Below, in pieces: positions 53,886-64,000 of a stretch of DNA of 64,000 nucleotides. The notes beneath the pieces were generated by a model. It saw only the letters and a list, made by a program, of their open reading frames with translations, had not been told where the DNA came from and made no database searches. This stretch comes from Blastocladiella britannica (taxonomy: Eukaryota; Blastocladiomycota; Blastocladiomycetes; Blastocladiales; Blastocladiaceae): positions 1 through 64,000 of the forward strand of contig MU624545.1 in NCBI GenBank assembly GCA_025349905.2, in the 5' to 3' direction. Positions within the stretch are counted from its first letter, which is position 1, and each line of letters starts with the position of its first letter. The translations under genes and the position numbers were made by a program.

Positions 53886-56557
53886 ATGGCTGATCGCGCC
53901 GGCTCTACGCGCAAGCGCAAGTCGACCAAGGGCGGAGAATCGACCGACCAGGCCGACTCGCCACTCTTGCAAGCTGGCCGTCCCTCGCTCGAGCAGGTCC
54001 GTCACATTTCTTTTTTTTTTTCGTCATAATCTATGCGTCCCTTCGCCGCCCGGCGATCCAGTTATTAACATCAACACAAAATAATAAATCAGACTAAGGG
54101 CCACGCCCACCCCACGCCCGCGTCCAGCAAGCTCGCTTCCTCTCACAAGACTCTTGCCGAGTCAGCCGAGCGCAGTGGCCTGTCCAATGCTCTGTTCTGG
54201 ATCGTGACCGTCCTGTCCTTTGTCACTCGCTTCCACGCGCTCTCGGTTCCCGACGAGGTCGTGTACGTTGCCGTTGTGCCTTTTTTTTCCTTTTGCTTGA
54301 TCCGATCTGAACCACCATTGTCCCGCGTACTGCAAAAATATAAAGGTTCGACGAGGTCCACTTTGGCAAGTTCGCGTCGTTCTACCTGCGTCGCACCTTC
54401 TACTTTGATGTCCACCCGCCGCTCGGCCGCCTGATGATCGCCGGCTGGGGCTGGATCAACGGCTACATGGGCCACTTTGACTTTAAGGAGATTGGCGACA
54501 GCTACGTGGAGAACAAGGTCCCATACATGATGCTGCGCTCGTGGCCGGCTATTTGCGGCAGTCTGGTGGTGCCCCTGGCCTTTGAAACGCTTCGCGAGCT
54601 TGGATTCTCCCCGCAGGCGTGCCTCTTGGCCTCCATCTTTATCGTATTTGGTACCTTCGTCCTTTCCTTAATTTTTTTAAGTTGCAGAAACTGATCGCCT
54701 TGATTTGTTTTTGGAACATATAGACAACTCGCTGATCGCGCAGTCCCGCCTGATCCTGCTCGACAGCATGCTCATGCTCTTCATCACTCTGTCGCTCTAC
54801 ACCTGGGTCAAGTTCTCCAAGACCCGCAAGCAGCCCTTCTCGGCCGCGTGGTGGGGATGGCTGACCGCCACCGGTGTCAGTCTTGGTCTGGTCATGGGCA
54901 TCAAGATGGTCGGGCTCTTTACCGTCGCCACTATTGGCGTTGGAGTGCTCGTGGAGCTGTGGTACCTGCTGGACGAGAAGGTCACCCCCAACTTTGTACG
55001 TTTTTTTTTACTTTTTTGCTCATGCCGTCCAAAGAAAACTGACAAAAACACCGATAAAAGACCACCTTCATGAACCACTTCCTCGCCCGCGCCGTGTGCC
55101 TCATTGCGCTCCCGTTTGCGCTGTACCTCGCCTGGTTTGCGATCCACTTTGCGGTGCTCACCAAGACGGGCCCCGGTGACAACTTCATGTCGCCCGAGTT
55201 CCAGGCCACGCTCGAGGGCAACAAGCTCTCTGGCGACGCGGCAATTGTCCTGTACGGCGCCAACGTGACGATGCAGCACATTGAAACCCGCAAGTACTTG
55301 CACTCGCACCTGGACCGGTACCCGCTCGAGTACGAGGACAAGCGCATTTCGTCGGCCGGACAGCAGGTGACGTGCTACGGCCACGCCGACACCAACAACG
55401 TGTGGCGGATCAAGCCGGCGGACCCGGAAAAGTGGGCCGATGTGATGCGCACCGACGTGCCCTTCGTGCCCGTGCGCCACGGCGACCACGTGGTCATTGA
55501 GCACGTGCGCACCCAATCGCACCTGCTCACGCACGATGTCGCGTCGCCCATGATGCCCACCAACCAGGAATTCACCACCATCGGCGTGGACGAGTGGATC
55601 AAGCGTCTGAACGAGACCGTGTTCAAGTTTGATGTGCTGCACGCCAAGGAGCTGGTGGCCGACGCCGACGGCAAGATGCCCGAGGGCGACATTCTCAAGA
55701 CCCTGGGCATGCGGTTCCGCCTGATCCACGTCAAGTCGGGTGTTGCCATGTACACGCACTCCAAGCAGCTGCCCGAGTGGGGGTTCAAGCAGCAGGAGGT
55801 GAACGGCAACAAGAAGACCAAGGAAAAGTCGAACCTGTGGTTTATCGAGGAGTCGGTCAACCAGGCCAAGGATGCCGAGTTTGCCGAGGTCCCCAAGGAT
55901 CCGCAGGGCGAAGGCCTCAAGAAGCCGTCGTTCCTGTCCAAGTTTGCCGAGCTGCAGTCGGCCATGCTCTCGCACAACGCCGCCCTCACCAAGCCGCACC
56001 CGTACCAGTCGCCGCCGCACTACTGGCCGGTCATTTGGCGCGGAATCTCGTTCTGGCAGGACTCCAAGGACAAGCAGATTTACCTGCTGCCCAACCCGAT
56101 CGCCTGGTGGTTTGCCACTGCTATGATTGGGATCTACGCTGCGTCGTGGGCGCTCGAGCGGCTGGCCGAGCGCCGCGGGATCTACTTTGACCGCGAGGCC
56201 GCCAACCAGATGCACTACAGCACTGGGTTCCTGTTTGTGGCGTGGGCGCTGCACTACCTGCCGTTTTACCTGATGGGCCGGTCGCTCTTCTTGCACCACT
56301 ACCTGCCGGCGGCCATCATTGCCGCCATGATCGCGGGCGCCATGTGGGACTTTGTCATGACCACGTTCCTGCCCAACCTGCGCCGCAACACCGTGCAGTC
56401 AGCCATTGCCTGGCTGATCACCCTGGCCGCGGTCGGTGGCGTGGTGTTTACGTTCTGGTTCTTCTCGCCCATGACTTACGGGAACGCCAGTCTGACCAAG
56501 GACGAGCTGCGGTCGCGCAAGTGGCTCGCCAGCTGGGACTTCCAGTACAGCGGTTAA
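53886..56557 (+). CDS. PMT4: Protein O-mannosyltransferase, Pmt4 type
   Basis: Five exons: 53886-53996, 54093-54262, 54346-54650, 54724-54995 and 55061-56557 (784 residues). Pmt4 transfers mannose from dolichol-phosphate-mannose to Ser/Thr of proteins in the ER and works as a homodimer. The DE motif of the first lumenal loop is present (VVFDEVHFGKF), followed by FDVHPPLGRLMIAG. Multiple membrane spans and a central MIR region follow (YLHSHLDRYPLEYE, ISSAGQQVTCYGHADTNNVWRI). Then come FLFVAWALHYLPFYLMGR and LFLHHYLPA, all typical of the family. The INGY-GH-x-IGDSY block points to the PMT4 rather than the PMT1/2 group. Four small introns lie in the first 1.2 kb only. It converges on the polytopic gene (53 bp between stops). 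Confidence 0.93.
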
Positions 56558-56610
56558 ATTTTGTTTGGATGGAATATATTTTCATGCTTTACTTTCTTAA
56601 CTTGGGTTTG

Positions 56611-59166
56611 TCACTGCGGATGCCCAGGTTTGACCACGGCCGCTGACCGGAGAGCATTCAGGCCGATGGAAATGCCCGCGGTCATGACGGTTCCGAACGT
56701 GGACAACAGCGAGGTGTCAACCGCAAAGCCAAACACACGCAGTGCATTCTCGGCCTCGTCGTTTTTCACTGCTTCTGCCAACACCCAGCACAGCGATGCG
56801 GCATCTTGGAATCGGTTGGAGGCAGCGGCGTCTGTTTCGCGCACCCGTTCGGCGCGCGTGGACAGCGTGATCTACATCCAATTTTTGTTACAGGAAGGGA
56901 TCCCACTGCACAACAAACTGAAAAATGGAACGAACCGCTTTCTTGTACAGCTCCGTCGCGTGCTTGCCGCGCACGAGGTTGGCTCGCAATCCGGCCGTGA
57001 GCACATAGGTCAAGAGGTACAGCAGGGAAATGAGCAGGTAGATGCTGTGGACCTGGAACGATAGCGACATGTCGGGGAGGTAGCCCATCATATACAGGAG
57101 CAAGATGCCAGTGACCACGATGCTAAACACGATAAAGGACCCAGTGTATGTTTGCAGACGAAGCAAAAACGGCCGACCAAAGTCCTGGATGATCATGCGC
57201 GTGTACCACCACAGCTGGAGATTGTGTGCGCTGTCCATGTTGATGCGTTGCATGACTGGCTCCGGTGCCGGCTGCTGAGACTTGTCGCCGTTTGATTTGG
57301 GGCCAGGTGAGGACGGTGCTGTTGCTGCTGCATCTGTTGCTGCTGTTGTTGTTGCTCCTGCAGGATCTACCGCTGCGTCTTGAGTTTGTGCGCCGTCCGT
57401 GGCACTGGGACCGGGAACATAAACAAACCCGTCCACCAGGATCGCTTTCAGACGACAAAACAAGATTTCGCGTCGCTGGAAATCTCGTACGCAAACTTTC
57501 ACGAATCCGTAGTTCAGCGACAACTGTGGTCATATATCCTTGGTGTCAGTTCATGTCGAGCTAAAAAGGAAAGTGAGGGGGCATACCAGCATCCAATTTC
57601 CCTGGAATGCAAAGAAAGTGTACACGAACGCGGTCCACCGGCTGCCTCCCATCATGTATTCGCCCATGGCACCACGAATAATAATAGGAAGGGCAGCATA
57701 AGTTAATGCTATGCGAAGCGTGCACAGAGTGAGTTAAAATCAACTGCCTCACAAAAAAAAAACATACACGCAATCATGTATCGGTTAAAAGGCTTCGCCT
57801 TCCCGATGGCTTCAGTAACGAGCCCATATACGACCGTGTAAGCGCTGAGATATTGCGTCTTTTGCTGCTGCTCAAACTTTGAGGCCGCTCCCAATGACGA
57901 AGGAGGAGGAGGGATATTTGAATCAAAAGTTGGAGACTCCACTGCAGTGGTCGGCGTTGTGGGTGGTGGCGAAGGTAGTGGAGTGGGAACAAGTGCCGGC
58001 GAATCGAGGTACGCGGCGTATCGAAGCTGGAGGCCCTTAACGAGCGCGGTTTCATGCTTGAGCTCGCTCTTAACGGGCTCTGTCGTCGTAGGTGCTTGAC
58101 AGAGCGTAAAATTGCCTGCCGTCAAGTCCAGCGACTGGCGCGTCGATGCAAGAAGAATTTGCAGTTCGATCGAGGAAGGATCCGGGCTGATCCACCCTGT
58201 TAAAACTATGCACATTGGAGAGGGTGAGGGGAAAGAATATCGATTAATGGAATTACAACGCACTTTGGCGCTGCCGCTGGACTTCCCATGACTCAAACTC
58301 TTCTTCCATGCGAGCGAGCTCAATTGGGCTGTTTAAAGTACCATATCAAAAACAGGGTTGCCAAAATTGAAAATGGGGCAACACAACATACGAGCAAAAC
58401 GCGTATTTAAATGCAATAGTGACATTGCGCACGCAAAATAGGCCCAAGAGCAAGATATGGTCGTCCCATGCAATATGTTCGGGTGGATCAAACGCCATGA
58501 TCATCGTTAAGCCAATCAATGCAAAAAAGACAGTCCATTGCAGATAGACAGGAATGGTGTGGCCGATAAAACGATGGTTCCGCGCCAGCATGCGTTTCCC
58601 TTTTGTCAGAAGAAGGATAATGGAAAAGTGCATGAGGCTGTGCAAGAAAAACTCGCGAACAAAGACCAGAGGCTGGAACTCGGCCACTGACAGGGCCAAG
58701 AGGTACGGATCGAGTCTGTGCTTGCCCCAGAATGATGAGTCTGCCTACCGGTTTCGCCAATAAATAGAAAACAAACGCCGTTGGATCCACTGCAATGTCC
58801 ACCTCGCTGAGATTTGGCGCTTCGTGAGAATCAACATCCGTCGCAGATGTCAATTTCTGCGTCTGGAGCCGGCGCGGACTCTATGAAATTATATCATTTA
58901 ATATCAAGCCCTTGTACATAATATATAAAAATCGAGTAATAGATCACCTTTCGGTGGCCAAATATGTTTGTTTTTGCGACGGTGAGCGACAAGATGGATC
59001 CTTCAGACGCTTGTATCGACGACGACTTGCGGCCCAGAGCAAGAGGCGGCTGTTCTTTTCGCATCGAGGACAAGATCCTGGGCCGCGGATCCGCATGTAC
59101 TGCATCGATTTCAGCGGCCCTGTGCCCCTTTGGCGAAGGCGGGTTGATTTGGAGGCTATTGGGCAT
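56611..59166 (-). CDS. Polytopic membrane protein of unknown function
   Basis: The proposed model has eight exons: 59166-58948, 58880-about 58791, 58744-58392, 58328-58264, 58196-57768, 57708-57587, 57523-56915 and 56871-56611 (about 715 residues). The second exon's end is the weakest point. The protein has a hydrophilic N-terminus, then about eight membrane segments in three groups: around VFFALIGLTMIMAF and ILLLGLFCVRNVTIAF; around ASLTYAALPIIIRGAMGEY and TFFAFQGNWMLL; and around FIVFSIVVTGILLLYMM and YLLISLLYLLTYVL. Two hydrophilic loops, one Pro/Thr-rich, separate the groups. I recognise no family. Charged residues within spans (Arg, Glu near RGAMGEYMMGG) suggest a transport or channel-like role, but this is a guess. 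Its start is 53 bp from the stop of the next gene. Confidence 0.55.
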
Positions 59167-59218
59167 ATTTAAACTATATATTGAAGTACAAAAATACAAA
59201 GACAACAATACACAAAGT

Positions 59219-62200
59219 TTAGGAGATGGTGACTTTGGATCGGCTCTTTCCACGCTTCAGTGCTCCAGTCGGAGCCGAGGCCGGCGGAAATGGATCCCGT
59301 GCCTCTGCTGATCCGCGCATTTTGCCTGCGTTGTCTCCACCCGGCGCAGACATGATCGGCTGCTGTCCCATCGGGCCCTGGCTGCCAATCGCAGATGTCG
59401 GGACCGAGCCAGCAAACTTGGCGTTGTGTTTCCCGTTCCCGCCCGGATGCATCGACGCCGGAGCTGTCCGCCGCCCCTGCGTCGGTGCGGTCGCAGGCGG
59501 CACGGTGGCCGGCGTCGGCGCCGATGCTGCTGCGGATGCCGCTTGTTCGACTCGCAAGTCGCGGTCGAGCTTGACGGCACGCAACAATGCCGAATCGAGA
59601 ATGGTGTCGGCGTTCTGCAGAAACCAAGAAAGGGTGTCGCCGGCCATGGCGACAATGTCCTTTGGCAACGTCAATCGAGCAAACCGGACATTGCCGAGCG
59701 CGTCGGGACCGACGGAAGATGGCCGAGATTGACCCTCATGCACATTAGAGTGAGCAGCAGCAGCAAAAGTAGTGGCGGTCTGCGGCCGGCGGTTACCAAT
59801 GGGCGGGAGCACATTGTTGGCGCGGGTCCCACGGGCTCGCTGGATAGAAAGCGTGTGGTCATCAAAGACGACCGCCGAAGCAGGGCGTCGCTCACCGCCG
59901 AAACCTCCTCGTTGCGTAGGCGTGGATGTGGGCGGTGACGGGACGTGGTTGAGCGTCACGTCGTCGGACCTGCTGGACGCTGATGCGGACCGCCTCGGTG
60001 ATACTCGCCGCTGCGCCGATTGCCGAGACTGCGGCGTTGCGCCTCGCTGTTGGGGGCGTGCCGATCCGTCACGTGACACGGGTAGCGACCCGTCGGCTGC
60101 ATCCATGAGGTTGATGATGCTTCGCTCCGGGGCCTGAAACCCCGCCAGGATCGAGTCCGTGAAAGTGGCCTGGTCCTCGGCCATACCGAATCGCGGGTCG
60201 CACAGAATATGGTCGCGCCAGAATGCGGTCGCTGGGCCGTACTCGAGAGCACTGTTGCCGACCGAGTTGCTCATAATGACACCGAACCGCTCAAGACCAC
60301 CCGTTCGAGCGCGGGAAGTCGGAATCGCGGCGGATTGCGGGACAGAGGAATGCGCGGACCGTGCAGGTGAGCTTACGCGGTCTCCGGAACTGGCATTCGC
60401 AGCAGTACCAGCGGTGGGTGTGAGAGTCGTTGTGGCGGCACCGGGCGCTTGATTCAATGGTGTCGCTGACGGTGGCCGGGCGGGAGTGTGCGCGCCAATC
60501 AGAGTAGGGACACGAGCGACCTTGACGGAAGTTGGAACTGCGTTCATCCATCCGTCTTGCACCAGGACTGGGATAAGCGCCGTGCCGAGCCGGCGGAGGA
60601 GGATATCGCGGCTCATGTCGCGTTTTGGAACAAGGTCGGCAAGGCCGGCAATCCGCGACAAGTGGCCCAACAGTGCCCGAAACAAGAGCTCAGTCCCAAC
60701 CGACATTTTTTTCGCGTGGCGGCGAATCAGCAACCGTGCCCGCTTGCGCTTTAACCGATCGTCCGTGTCTGTATCGTGGACAAGGGACAAGAGTTGTGAA
60801 AATATCTGCACTGGAAACAGCGGCTCGCCACGACCGACAATGCGCAGGTACTGGATGGCAGTCCACGCCATGTTTAAAATGGTGTTGAGCGGGTCGGCCA
60901 GCACTTCTTGGATCTGTCCGTCGTACTGCACTGACACGGCGCCAGTGGCTCGCACCCGTTGGAACATGAGCAACACCACAACATGGTCCATGCAAAAAAA
61001 GAGCACCTCGTCGTCCTCGTCCGTCATGGGTTGCGAGCCATGGTCGCTCGCTTGTCCCGAGGATCGTCGCCGGTGACCTAGCAATCGGTTGTGCTGGTCA
61101 TTGGAACGAGAGCCGCGATTGTCGTCGCCGTCGCTCCCGTCCTCGTCGCTGTCGCTAAACGTGCCGCTCTCATTGCCAGCCCGGTCCAAGGCGGTATTGC
61201 TGCTCAGGATATTGGCTTGTAGCTCAAGCAGTCCGTTCACGATTTCCTCGCGATCCATGTCCAAGATTTCCAGGACGCGCGGGTCGGCGGTGGAGCGGCC
61301 TGGTGCGCCAGCAAGAAACGTGAGGGCACGGGCTCCCTTGACCACAGCGACCGGCACCGAGTTCACTGTCCCGTCCCCCGTCGTGGTTGTGGTGGCAGTT
61401 GGCGCGACCTCTGTTGGTGGTGGGCGCGAGAGCACCATGGGCGACCGCACATTTCCGATATCCTCTTCCTCATCCAGGGCAAGAACGCTCTCCGACCGCC
61501 GCTTGCTCAGCATGATCGAGTCAAGCGAGTCGTACAAGTTGCCCGAGTCGCCGTCATCGAGCTCCGAGTCGTCCAGCAGCGGGTCGGGTGGCTGCACGCG
61601 GAAATTGGCGCTGTCGGGGCGTGGCGGTGGCTCGTACTTGTACCCAGATCCACCAGATCCCAGTGCCGGTCGGTTGCTGACGTTGCCAAGCTCCATGGAC
61701 CCGTCGCCACCGAAATCCAGGTGGACGTCGGGCTGCACAATCAACGGTTCGGCGCGAACTTCGGCCAGGACCTGTGCGGACGAAGCCAGAATCGCGTCCA
61801 TGTCCTCCAGCTTTCCAGCGGCGGCGGCAGCAGCAGCAGCAGCAGCGGCGGCGGCCATTGGGTCGTACGCGTGGCGGCGCGTCGAGGCTCGGTCGTATCG
61901 ATGCACGACAATCCTGCTGCCCTTCACGCCCGGCTTGATCAAGTGATGCTGAATCGGAGCGGCGGCGGCAGGAAACTCCAGTTTTCCTGCCTGCGAGAGC
62001 GGGATCGGGTGCAAGGGGTGCGGTGGCAGAAGGTGTGAAATGCATAGCGGGGGCGCGGCATGGGTGAGGGCCGCAAACGAGTTGAAGAGTGCTGCGTTTG
62101 GTTTGAGGGTTGATATGGGACGCCGTCTCGATTTAGAGGCCGAGTTGGACGGCGACGATGACTGCGGCCGTGAGATTGCCGCTGATCCAACTCGCGATCC

Positions 62201-62485
62201 AGAACCGGGCTGTTGTGCAAGTTCAAGTCCACCGCCAGTGGCAACATGGACGCGAAGGGGCCGGAAAACATGCATATCGTGGCGGTGTCGTGCCGAGCGC
62301 GCTGATCCATGCATTCGCAAGTGCCGAGTGGCGGCATCCACTAGGAGCTCGATCTCATGGTGATCGCGGGACTCGGGTGCGGTTGGAACGAATCCGCCCT
62401 CGCTTGCCAGGGGGAGATGGGCACCTGCATGCAGGCAATCGCGCACGGCCAGTAAAGAAGCTGCTGGCAGGGCTGGAGCTGGCAT
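59219..62485 (-). CDS. Hypothetical 1088-residue protein with poly-Ala tract
   Basis: A single exon from ATG 62485; the frame is open to 62734, but that extension runs over the stop region of the next gene and looks non-coding. I do not recognise the protein. A disordered first half includes a run of about 13 Ala encoded by GCC/GCT-type codons (61816-61857) and several acidic patches. A predicted helical, folded segment of about 280 residues follows: EILDMDREEIVNGLLELQANIL, DEVLFFCMDHVVVLLMFQRV, ILNMAWTAIQYLRIVG, IFSQLLSLVHDTD and ALIPVLVQDGWMNAVP. This resembles an alpha-solenoid or scaffold. The C-terminal 450 residues are again Ser/Arg/Pro-rich, ending in a basic tail (KRGKSRSKVTIS). No membrane span or catalytic motif is visible. 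Confidence 0.6.
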   Translation of the reverse strand: MPAPALPAASLLAVRDCLHAGAHLPLASEGGFVPTAPESRDHHEIELLVDAATRHLRMHGSARSARHRHDMHVFRPLRVHVATGGGLELAQQPGSGSRVGSAAISRPQSSSPSNSASKSRRRPISTLKPNAALFNSFAALTHAAPPLCISHLLPPHPLHPIPLSQAGKLEFPAAAAPIQHHLIKPGVKGSRIVVHRYDRASTRRHAYDPMAAAAAAAAAAAAAGKLEDMDAILASSAQVLAEVRAEPLIVQPDVHLDFGGDGSMELGNVSNRPALGSGGSGYKYEPPPRPDSANFRVQPPDPLLDDSELDDGDSGNLYDSLDSIMLSKRRSESVLALDEEEDIGNVRSPMVLSRPPPTEVAPTATTTTTGDGTVNSVPVAVVKGARALTFLAGAPGRSTADPRVLEILDMDREEIVNGLLELQANILSSNTALDRAGNESGTFSDSDEDGSDGDDNRGSRSNDQHNRLLGHRRRSSGQASDHGSQPMTDEDDEVLFFCMDHVVVLLMFQRVRATGAVSVQYDGQIQEVLADPLNTILNMAWTAIQYLRIVGRGEPLFPVQIFSQLLSLVHDTDTDDRLKRKRARLLIRRHAKKMSVGTELLFRALLGHLSRIAGLADLVPKRDMSRDILLRRLGTALIPVLVQDGWMNAVPTSVKVARVPTLIGAHTPARPPSATPLNQAPGAATTTLTPTAGTAANASSGDRVSSPARSAHSSVPQSAAIPTSRARTGGLERFGVIMSNSVGNSALEYGPATAFWRDHILCDPRFGMAEDQATFTDSILAGFQAPERSIINLMDAADGSLPVSRDGSARPQQRGATPQSRQSAQRRVSPRRSASASSRSDDVTLNHVPSPPTSTPTQRGGFGGERRPASAVVFDDHTLSIQRARGTRANNVLPPIGNRRPQTATTFAAAAHSNVHEGQSRPSSVGPDALGNVRFARLTLPKDIVAMAGDTLSWFLQNADTILDSALLRAVKLDRDLRVEQAASAAASAPTPATVPPATAPTQGRRTAPASMHPGGNGKHNAKFAGSVPTSAIGSQGPMGQQPIMSAPGGDNAGKMRGSAEARDPFPPASAPTGALKRGKSRSKVTIS

Positions 62486-62573
62486 TGTATAAACGTAGAG
62501 GTAGAGGAAACATGACGAATAATTTGCATATATGAAATATTGTAAATGGCAGGGATCGTCGTCATGTTTGTGC

Positions 62574-63126
62574 TCAGTAGTACGGCGCGGGCTTGGCGCA
62601 GCGCTGCGAGACCTCAGTGATCGAGTAGTAAGCGGGTCCGCCCCAGGGGTGCGTGGTGGCGGTAAACTTAAGCGTGTGGTCGCCAGCGGGAAGTGCGTAC
62701 TCGCCACGCGAGAAGTCCTTGTTGTTCCACGCAATCTCGGCGCTGGGCGCGGCGCTCAGCGAGTTGCAGTGTCCACCGGCGGGACTACCCTCGGAAGTGG
62801 TTCCTAAATCATATTGATCATTTAGGGATGAGAGATCAAGAGTTGGGAATGGGAAACGAAGAGAGCGTACCAACGACAGCGTTGTCCACGGTCACCCTGT
62901 AGCGATCACCAAAGCAGTAGCCGTCCCACACACGCAGGACACCCGGGGTCGCGAGCGTGACCTTAATCTCGCCGGTCGACCAATTGCCGTCGGCGCCGGT
63001 GCTGAAGTCGCGCACCGAGCCGTTGGGGGGCGTGGGCTTGCCGCCGGTGCCGTCCGGGGTGACAGCGGTAGCGATCATGACCGAAGCGGCGAGCACGAGA
63101 AGGGTAGAGAAGATGGACTTGGTCAT
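62574..63126 (-). CDS. Small secreted protein of unrecognised family (copy B)
   Basis: Two exons, 63126-62871 and 62803-62574 (161 residues). A signal peptide (MTKSIFSTLLVLAASVMIATA) precedes one module homologous to module 1 of the protein at 30612-31904. Shared blocks are FSTGA-G-W, LRVWDGYCFGDRY, VVGTTSEGSPAGGHCN, FSRG-Y-L-AGDHT and THPWGGPAYY. The protein then ends in a short Cys-containing tail (SQRCAKPAPYY) instead of the second module. The intron lies at the same codon and phase as intron 1 of copy A, so the genes are duplicates. It is followed 89 bp downstream (on the minus strand) by the 1088-residue gene. It is secreted or wall-bound by inference; its ligand is unknown. Confidence 0.75.
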
Positions 63127-63534
63127 TTTGTGGTTTGTATTGGATTGGATTGCGAGTGAGGATTCTGAGTATGGTGGGGAATGCGAGGGCTGCCGCGATA
63201 TTTGTAGGATCCCTCCTTCCCGGGATCGGCCAGCTTGCTGCGTACGTTGCGTGCGTTACATTGAGCACGCACGACTCACTTCTGCAACAACGGTGACGAG
63301 CACAGAAAAAGGCATTGCGGGGCCGCAGCTGCCTGGTGGTGGCTCAGCACATAAGGAAGTGACTCCTCTCGATCCGAATCAGGAAAGAGAGCGCTGCGGT
63401 CTTTGAGCCAACTTAGGGCTGGGAAGTCGAAACAACATCCGCCGGAAAACAGTGAAAAAGCTTCAGGATAAACAGGGCAAGATACTATCCGCAGGAAACT
63501 GGAACGTCACCCAGAATCCGCCAAACTTTAACAC

Positions 63535-63656
63535 CAAGTCCGATTCCGCAATAAAAATCCCACTTTTTTTTCCGCTGGATTGTTGTCTGATTAAACCGCT
63601 GACGTTGCCTTGATTCCTTTGGATGTTTTCTCCATTTTCCTCTGGAATCGGACTTG
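63535..63656. repeat. 13-bp perfect inverted repeat with 96-nt loop
   Basis: CAAGTCCGATTCC (63535-63547) is matched by its exact reverse complement GGAATCGGACTTG (63644-63656). The spaced arms suggest a relic foldback element or hairpin; no ORF lies inside. Confidence 0.5.
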
Positions 63657-63858
63657 ATCACCTTTTCCAGTGGACTTAAACAACACTTTTCCAACGGAAT
63701 TTTTGGCTGTCGATCTCTCTCTCCTTTTCTTTTTTCGTTGACTTTTTCCTTTTCTCCTCTCGGGTCATGTCATAATTTGGCCCACCCCAAACCCCCTTTC
63801 TACCTTCCAACTGGGCTTATACCCCACCCTCTCTCGATTTGCCTTTCCTTTTGGCAAA

Positions 63859-63879
63859 CCTGTACAGCAGTTGTACAGG
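63859..63879. repeat. Dyad CCTGTACA-N5-TGTACAGG, possible operator
   Basis: Two 8-bp perfect inverted arms (63859-63866 and 63872-63879) flank GCAGT. Dyads of this form are typical of dimeric regulator sites. They lie about 730 bp upstream of copy B's start, and no gene to the right is visible in the window. Confidence 0.4.
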
Positions 63880-64000
63880 ATTGAGATCACGTTGTTTCAG
63901 CTCTTCCCATTTCCTTGGATTTCCGGATTGGTTGTGACAGGCGTGTTAGGGCCAAACCTTCCAAAAAAAAAATCATTTTCATTCCATGAAATTTCGCGCC

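Larger units (their letters stand above)
63127..64000. other. Gene-free right end, upstream of copy B
   Basis: These 874 bp hold no convincing gene. Base use differs from the rest: AT-richer, with pyrimidine runs (63710-63760, 63830-63860), short repeated words such as TTTTCCA and GGAAAAC, and two inverted repeats reported separately. It may be promoter sequence for copy B plus a decayed repeat. Confidence 0.5.

Noticed and set aside
61816..61857. GCN repeat as a possible transposon or microsatellite insertion
   Set aside because: It stays in frame as a poly-Ala run within a long ORF and has no flanking duplication.
62486..62734. 83-residue N-terminal extension of the 1088-residue protein
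   Set aside because: It overlaps the 3' end of copy B on the same strand and has shadow-like Arg/Ser/Pro composition. ATG 62485 is better placed.

Overview
The window is a gene-dense piece of a fungal nuclear chromosome. It holds 32 protein-coding genes on both strands, usually 30-600 bp apart. Coding sequence is GC-rich, and most genes are split by short introns (about 45-150 nt) with T-rich or A-rich tracts. The content is fungal: a Pmt4-type O-mannosyltransferase, a WOPR (Wor1/Gti1/Pac2) regulator, a PROPPIN (Atg18), an OPT transporter, an F-BAR/RhoGAP (Rgd1-like) and isocitrate lyase. High GC, frequent small introns, a carotenoid-cleaving oxygenase and several proteins I cannot place suggest an early-diverging (zoosporic, possibly blastocladialean) lineage. 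That lineage call is an inference. No rRNA, tRNA, CRISPR array or intact transposon was recognised.

Layout. 0-10 kb: 3' part of an unknown gene, ketopantoate reductase, SUB1/PC4, the tiny mitochondrial factor PET191/COA5 (convergent with SUB1, 9 bp apart), ATG18, an OPT transporter, MED6 and an unknown protein ending in a CaaX box. 10-27 kb: VPS54 (GARP), an RSC9/ARID2-like remodeller subunit, a Sgs1/BLM RecQ helicase, an unknown protein and an F-box/WD40 protein. 27-35 kb: NSA2, a carotenoid oxygenase, a secreted protein of an unrecognised family (copy A), a weakly HMG-like protein, a nucleotidyltransferase and RAB11. 35-49 kb: F-BAR/RhoGAP, OTU deubiquitinase, PH-domain protein, isocitrate lyase, GDT1, GLE1 and the WOPR regulator. 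49-64 kb: a bacterial-type BtuF/FecB-fold protein with six exons, a type II membrane protein, TRM8, PMT4, a polytopic membrane protein, a 1088-residue unknown, the short secreted paralogue (copy B) and an 870-bp gene-free end carrying inverted repeats.

Exon structures were rebuilt by eye from splice signals, reading phase and remembered family alignments; every multi-exon model given has a total length divisible by three. Most genes are unrelated housekeeping functions. Possible themes are trafficking and secretory functions (VPS54, RAB11, RGD1, ATG18, PMT4, GDT1), gene expression (MED6, SUB1, RSC9-like, GLE1, NSA2, TRM8) and secreted or membrane proteins of unknown role. The most unusual global signal is the intron 5' splice site: about two thirds of donors carry C at position +4 (GTACGT, GTTCGT, GTGCGT, GTCCGT) rather than the usual GTAAGT or GTATGT.
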